Below are positions 3,926 through 7,798 of a stretch of 7,798 nucleotides of DNA, piece by piece. Source of the stretch: Pseudomonadota bacterium (GTDB taxonomy: Bacteria > Pseudomonadota > Alphaproteobacteria > Rhizobiales > Xanthobacteraceae); contig JAEWBW010000206.1 of the NCBI GenBank assembly GCA_023390955.1, forward strand, positions 1 through 7,798, read 5' to 3'. Under the pieces are notes generated by a model. That model searched no databases, had not been told where the DNA came from, and saw only the letters and a program-made list of their open reading frames with translations. Within the stretch, counting starts at the first letter, position 1. Each line of letters starts with the position of its first letter. The position numbers and the translations under genes are program-made.

Positions 3926-5836
3926 CATCGCCTCCAGTTCGTCGATCATGCCGGCGATCACCGAGAGGCCGCCGTCCCAGAATTTGGGATCCTTGGCGTC
4001 GAGCCCGAACGGACGCAGCAGCTCCGAATAGTGCTTGGTGCCGCCGGCCGCGAGCATGTCGAGATAGCGTTCGGCAAAGCCTTCGGCCGCGTTCTCGTAG
4101 ACCGCATAAAGCGAGTTCACGAGGCAATCTCCAAAGGCATAGGCGTAGACATAGAACGGCGAATGGATGAAGTGCGGGATGTACATCCAGTAGTTCTCGT
4201 AGCCCGCCTTGATCTCGATCGCCGGGCCCAGGCTTTCGCCCTGCACCGACAGCCAGATCTCGCCGAGCCGCGTTGCGGTGAGCTCGCCGTTCTTGCGCTC
4301 GGTGTGGACGGCGCGCTCGAACGAGTAGAAAGCGATCTGCCGCACCACGGTGTTGATCATGTCCTCGACCTTGCCGGCAAGCAGCGCCTGGCGCTGCTTC
4401 GCACTCTTGGTCTGGGCAAGGAGCCGCTTGAAGGTCAGCATCTCGCCGAACACGCTCGCGGTCTCCGCCAGCGTCAGCGGCGTCGGCGCCATCAGCGCGC
4501 CGTTCTTCGCCGCCAGCACCTGATGCACGCCGTGGCCGAGCTCATGCGCCAGGGTCATCACATCGCGCGGCTTTCCCTGGTAGTTCATGAGTACATAGGG
4601 GTGCGCCGACGGCGTGGTCGGATGCGAGAAGGCACCGGGCGCCTTGCCCGGACGCACCGGCGCATCGATCCAGCGATCGGTGAAGAAGCGCTCGGCAATC
4701 TCGGCCATCTTCAGCGAGAAGCCGCCATAGGCCGACAGCACCATGTTGCGCGCCTCGGGCCAGGCGATCACGTCGGTCGCGGCGAACGGCAGCGGCGCGT
4801 TGCGATCCCAATAGGCCAGACGCTTCTTGCCGAACCATTTCGCCTTCAGGGCGTAATAGCGATGCGACAGCTTTGGATAGGCCGCCTGCACGGAGGCGAC
4901 CAGCGCATCCACCACCTCGCGTTCGACGCGGTTGTTGAGATGGCGGGAATCCGCGACGTCCTTGAAGCCGCGCCAATTGTCGGAAATGTCCTTGTCCTTG
5001 GCGAGCGTGTTGGTGATCAGCGCAAAGGTGCGCTCATTGGCCTTGAAGGTCTTTGCCAGCGCTTCGGCCGCGACCTTGCGCTTGGCGCCGTCGCGGTCCT
5101 GCAGCAACGTGAGCGTCGGCTCGATCGCCAGCTCCTTGGCGCCGACCTTGAAGCGCAGGCCCGAGATGGTCTGGTCGAACAGACGATTGAAGGCGGAATA
5201 ACCGGTCTGCGACTTTTCGAGGAAGAGTTGCTCGAGCTTGTCGTCGAGCTGATACGGCTTCTCCTTGCGCAGATCCTCGATCCACGGACGGTAATAAGCG
5301 AGCTCGGCGACATCCATCGCGCGGGTCAAAATATCGTCATCGACCCGGTTGAGCTCGAGCGCGAAGAACAGAAGATGCGTGGACGCCGCCGTCAGCCGCT
5401 CCGACACGTCGCCGTAAAACTTTGAAATCTTTGGATCGACGCTGTCGCCGGCATGGACGAGACCGGCATAGGAGCCGAGACGCCCGGCAAGATCGTCGAT
5501 CGCTTCATAGCGCCGCACCGCCTCGGCGAGCCATTTTCCGCCATCTTCGCCTGCTGTCCCTGTCGCAAGCTTGCCCTTGTAGTCGGTCTCAAACGCGACG
5601 CATTCGGCAGCCATCTTTTCGAGATCGCGCGCCACTTCCGGCGCATCGATCCCGGAATAGAGATCGGCCAGGTTCCATTCGGGCAGCTTGCCGGTCTTGC
5701 TCACGGCCTTCGTCTTTGCGGACTTTGCCTTGGGCTTTGTTACAGACTTTGTCATGGGCTTGGCCGCCGACTTTTTGACGGCCGACTTGCGGAGAGCGGA
5801 TTTGCTGACGGCGGATTTTTTGGAGCGCGAAGTCAT
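3920..5836 (-). CDS. pepF: M3-family oligoendopeptidase (PepF type) with a lysine-rich N-terminal tail
   Basis: The 638-residue zinc metallopeptidase is of the oligoendopeptidase F/M3 family, which cleaves short peptides in the cytoplasm. The zinc site HELGH is at 431-435 (ligands H431 and H435, catalytic E432), and E458 in LAETASVFGE is the expected third ligand. The conserved HFIHSPFYVYAYAFG (555-569), which closes the active site in this family, is present. The usual N-terminal helical domain begins near PEWNLADLYSG (52-62). Residues 1-50 are an added tail with 17 Lys/Arg and no acidic residue, built of KSA-like units. The ATG (5836) has only a distant, poor AGG ribosome site, and the internal Met28 is no better supported. 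The C-terminus meets the hydroxylase gene head-on, 9 bp apart. The divergent response-regulator gene shares its upstream region, which carries a CtrA-type box. Confidence 0.95.
   Translation of the reverse strand: MTSRSKKSAVSKSALRKSAVKKSAAKPMTKSVTKPKAKSAKTKAVSKTGKLPEWNLADLYSGIDAPEVARDLEKMAAECVAFETDYKGKLATGTAGEDGGKWLAEAVRRYEAIDDLAGRLGSYAGLVHAGDSVDPKISKFYGDVSERLTAASTHLLFFALELNRVDDDILTRAMDVAELAYYRPWIEDLRKEKPYQLDDKLEQLFLEKSQTGYSAFNRLFDQTISGLRFKVGAKELAIEPTLTLLQDRDGAKRKVAAEALAKTFKANERTFALITNTLAKDKDISDNWRGFKDVADSRHLNNRVEREVVDALVASVQAAYPKLSHRYYALKAKWFGKKRLAYWDRNAPLPFAATDVIAWPEARNMVLSAYGGFSLKMAEIAERFFTDRWIDAPVRPGKAPGAFSHPTTPSAHPYVLMNYQGKPRDVMTLAHELGHGVHQVLAAKNGALMAPTPLTLAETASVFGEMLTFKRLLAQTKSAKQRQALLAGKVEDMINTVVRQIAFYSFERAVHTERKNGELTATRLGEIWLSVQGESLGPAIEIKAGYENYWMYIPHFIHSPFYVYAYAFGDCLVNSLYAVYENAAEGFAERYLDMLAAGGTKHYSELLRPFGLDAKDPKFWDGGLSVIAGMIDELEAMG
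5759..5821 (-). repeat. Degenerate repeats encoding the KSA-rich tail
   Basis: The DNA for residues 6-26 of the peptidase consists of loosely repeated 12-15 bp units encoding KSAV, KSAL, KSAV and KSAA. It includes an A6 run on the coding strand (5821-5816) and an A5 run near 5772-5776. Such low-complexity DNA can expand or contract in frame, so the tail length may vary between strains. Confidence 0.55.
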
Positions 5837-5889
5837 TGTGCTGGAAACCTGTGTTCAACAGTCGCAACGGCGGGTGAGGTCGGCAAGGT

Positions 5890-5904
5890 TTAAGAGTGCG
5901 TTAA
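5890..5904. promoter_or_regulatory. CtrA-type box TTAA-N7-TTAA
   Basis: TTAA (5890-5893), GAGTGCG, TTAA (5901-5904) exactly fits the consensus half-sites and spacing for the alphaproteobacterial cell-cycle regulator CtrA (TTAA-N7-TTAAC), lacking only the final C. It lies in the middle of the 127-bp divergent region, 53 bp from the peptidase start and 59 bp from the response-regulator start, so it could act on either gene. I could not place a convincing -35/-10 pair for either gene here. Confidence 0.55.
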
Positions 5905-5926
5905 TCGGCTTCGGCCAGAGTGCCCC

Positions 5927-5931
5927 GATTC
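5927..5931. promoter_or_regulatory. GANTC (CcrM-type) methylation site in the response-regulator upstream region
   Basis: GATTC lies between the CtrA-type box and the response-regulator ATG. Alphaproteobacteria methylate GANTC with CcrM, and hemimethylation times several CtrA-linked promoters. One such pentamer is common by chance, so it matters only together with the CtrA box. Confidence 0.35.
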
Positions 5932-5963
5932 GAGACAAATAGTAGTAGCGTGCGGGGAACACC

Positions 5964-7466
<1,503 letters not shown>

Positions 7467-7467
7467 G

Positions 7468-7494
7468 CCACGCTGTGAACGGCCGTTTGCGTGG
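7468..7494 (+). terminator. Weak terminator-like hairpin after the response regulator
   Basis: Starting 2 nt after the TGA, CCACGC (7468-7473) pairs with GCGTGG (7489-7494), and the loop contains the palindrome AACGGCCGTT (7478-7487). No T-run follows, so this is not a canonical intrinsic terminator; it may assist Rho-dependent termination or stabilise the 3' end. Confidence 0.4.
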
Positions 7495-7798
7495 AGTTCC
7501 AAAGCGGCCGCAAGTCCTTCGTTTAATGTGAGATTTTGATCACGATTTGAACCGTGTCTTGGAAGTGACAGACAGAGGGAAAAGCGCCTGACCGAGGTGC
7601 ACAATCCGTTGCAAAGCGGCTCCCTTGAAGTCAGTTTGTCGTGACTTTCCCGGGGTAGCGCTGGCTGCAAAAACGGGGCCTGTATATCGTCTGCGTGGGA
7701 ATCGTTGCGTGCAGGCGTGCAACTTTCGAGCGGCCGGCGCAGTTAGCCGAGGCCAGAAGACGATAACGAAGCTGTCCCATGAGGGATGGTTCACCCCA
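7495..7798. other. Intergenic stretch with no supported gene
   Basis: I see no recognisable protein, tRNA or rRNA here. The only open frame of size is on the minus strand (7794-7540, 84 codons); it has no family resemblance and is probably chance. Small structures are present: CACG/CGTG half-sites around a partly symmetric core (7541-7556), tandem GCGTGCAG/GCGTGCAA flanked by GTTGC and GCAAC (7703-7722), and a possible -10 TATATC (7683-7688) without a -35. ATG codons near the right edge (7779 and 7786) could start a plus-strand gene beyond the window, making this its promoter region, but too little is visible to say. Confidence 0.5.

Noticed and set aside
4031..5425. 464-codon open frame on the plus strand inside the peptidase gene
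   Set aside because: Composition is skewed and there is no domain. The opposite strand carries an intact, motif-complete M3 peptidase, so this is a shadow.
7523..7537. TTAA-N7-TTTT near the right end as a second CtrA box
   Set aside because: The second half-site has two mismatches, so it does not meet the consensus.
7528..7543. GTGA-N8-TCAC as a CRP/FNR-type site
   Set aside because: The spacing is 8, not the 6 of CRP, and the FixK/FNR half-site TTGAT lacks its ATCAA partner.
7685..7765. TATCGTCT and AGACGATA as an 8-bp inverted repeat 65 bp apart
   Set aside because: Arms are short for such a wide gap; expected by chance and with no supporting context such as a mobile element.
7540..7794. 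84-codon minus-strand frame in the right intergenic region
   Set aside because: No family resemblance, no clear ribosome site, and it ends near the window edge; more likely chance.

Overview
The window looks like chromosomal DNA of a high-GC alphaproteobacterium of the Bradyrhizobium/Rhodopseudomonas type. The evidence is the split alpha subunit of the proton-translocating transhydrogenase (pntAA, then pntAB), a tiny aa3-type cytochrome oxidase subunit IV gene beside it, and overall codon style. This placement is inferred from recognised protein families; no search was run.

Layout. From 1 to 3041 all genes lie on the minus strand. Read in their own direction they are a TetR-family regulator (3041-2328), an AbrB-type antitoxin with a Doc/Fic-fold toxin (2240-1608), a 50-residue aa3 oxidase subunit IV (1501-1349), pntAA (1212-85) and the first 24 codons of pntAB (73-1). 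Divergent from the TetR gene is a sterol desaturase/fatty acid hydroxylase family membrane protein (3128-3910). It converges on a large M3-family oligoendopeptidase (5836-3920), with only 9 bp between the two stop codons. Divergent from the peptidase is an orphan sigma-54-dependent response regulator (5964-7466). The last 304 bp (7495-7798) hold no gene I can support.

How the parts work together. pntAA and pntAB form one translationally close unit that makes NADPH using the proton motive force, and the small oxidase subunit nearby is also a respiratory membrane protein. The TetR gene and the hydroxylase form a classic divergent regulator-target pair, with two similar palindromes 32 bp apart between them. 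The toxin-antitoxin pair is a self-contained insert with its own promoter and an 18-bp palindromic operator, but its toxin has lost the catalytic histidine of the Fic/Doc motif. The peptidase/response-regulator divergent region carries an exact TTAA-N7-TTAA CtrA-type box and a GANTC site, which suggests cell-cycle control.

Most of the window is ordinary housekeeping and regulatory DNA. I see no clearly new multi-gene system. The best leads are the degenerate Doc toxin, the CtrA-type box, the paired TetR operators, and the convergent hairpin that contains both stop codons.
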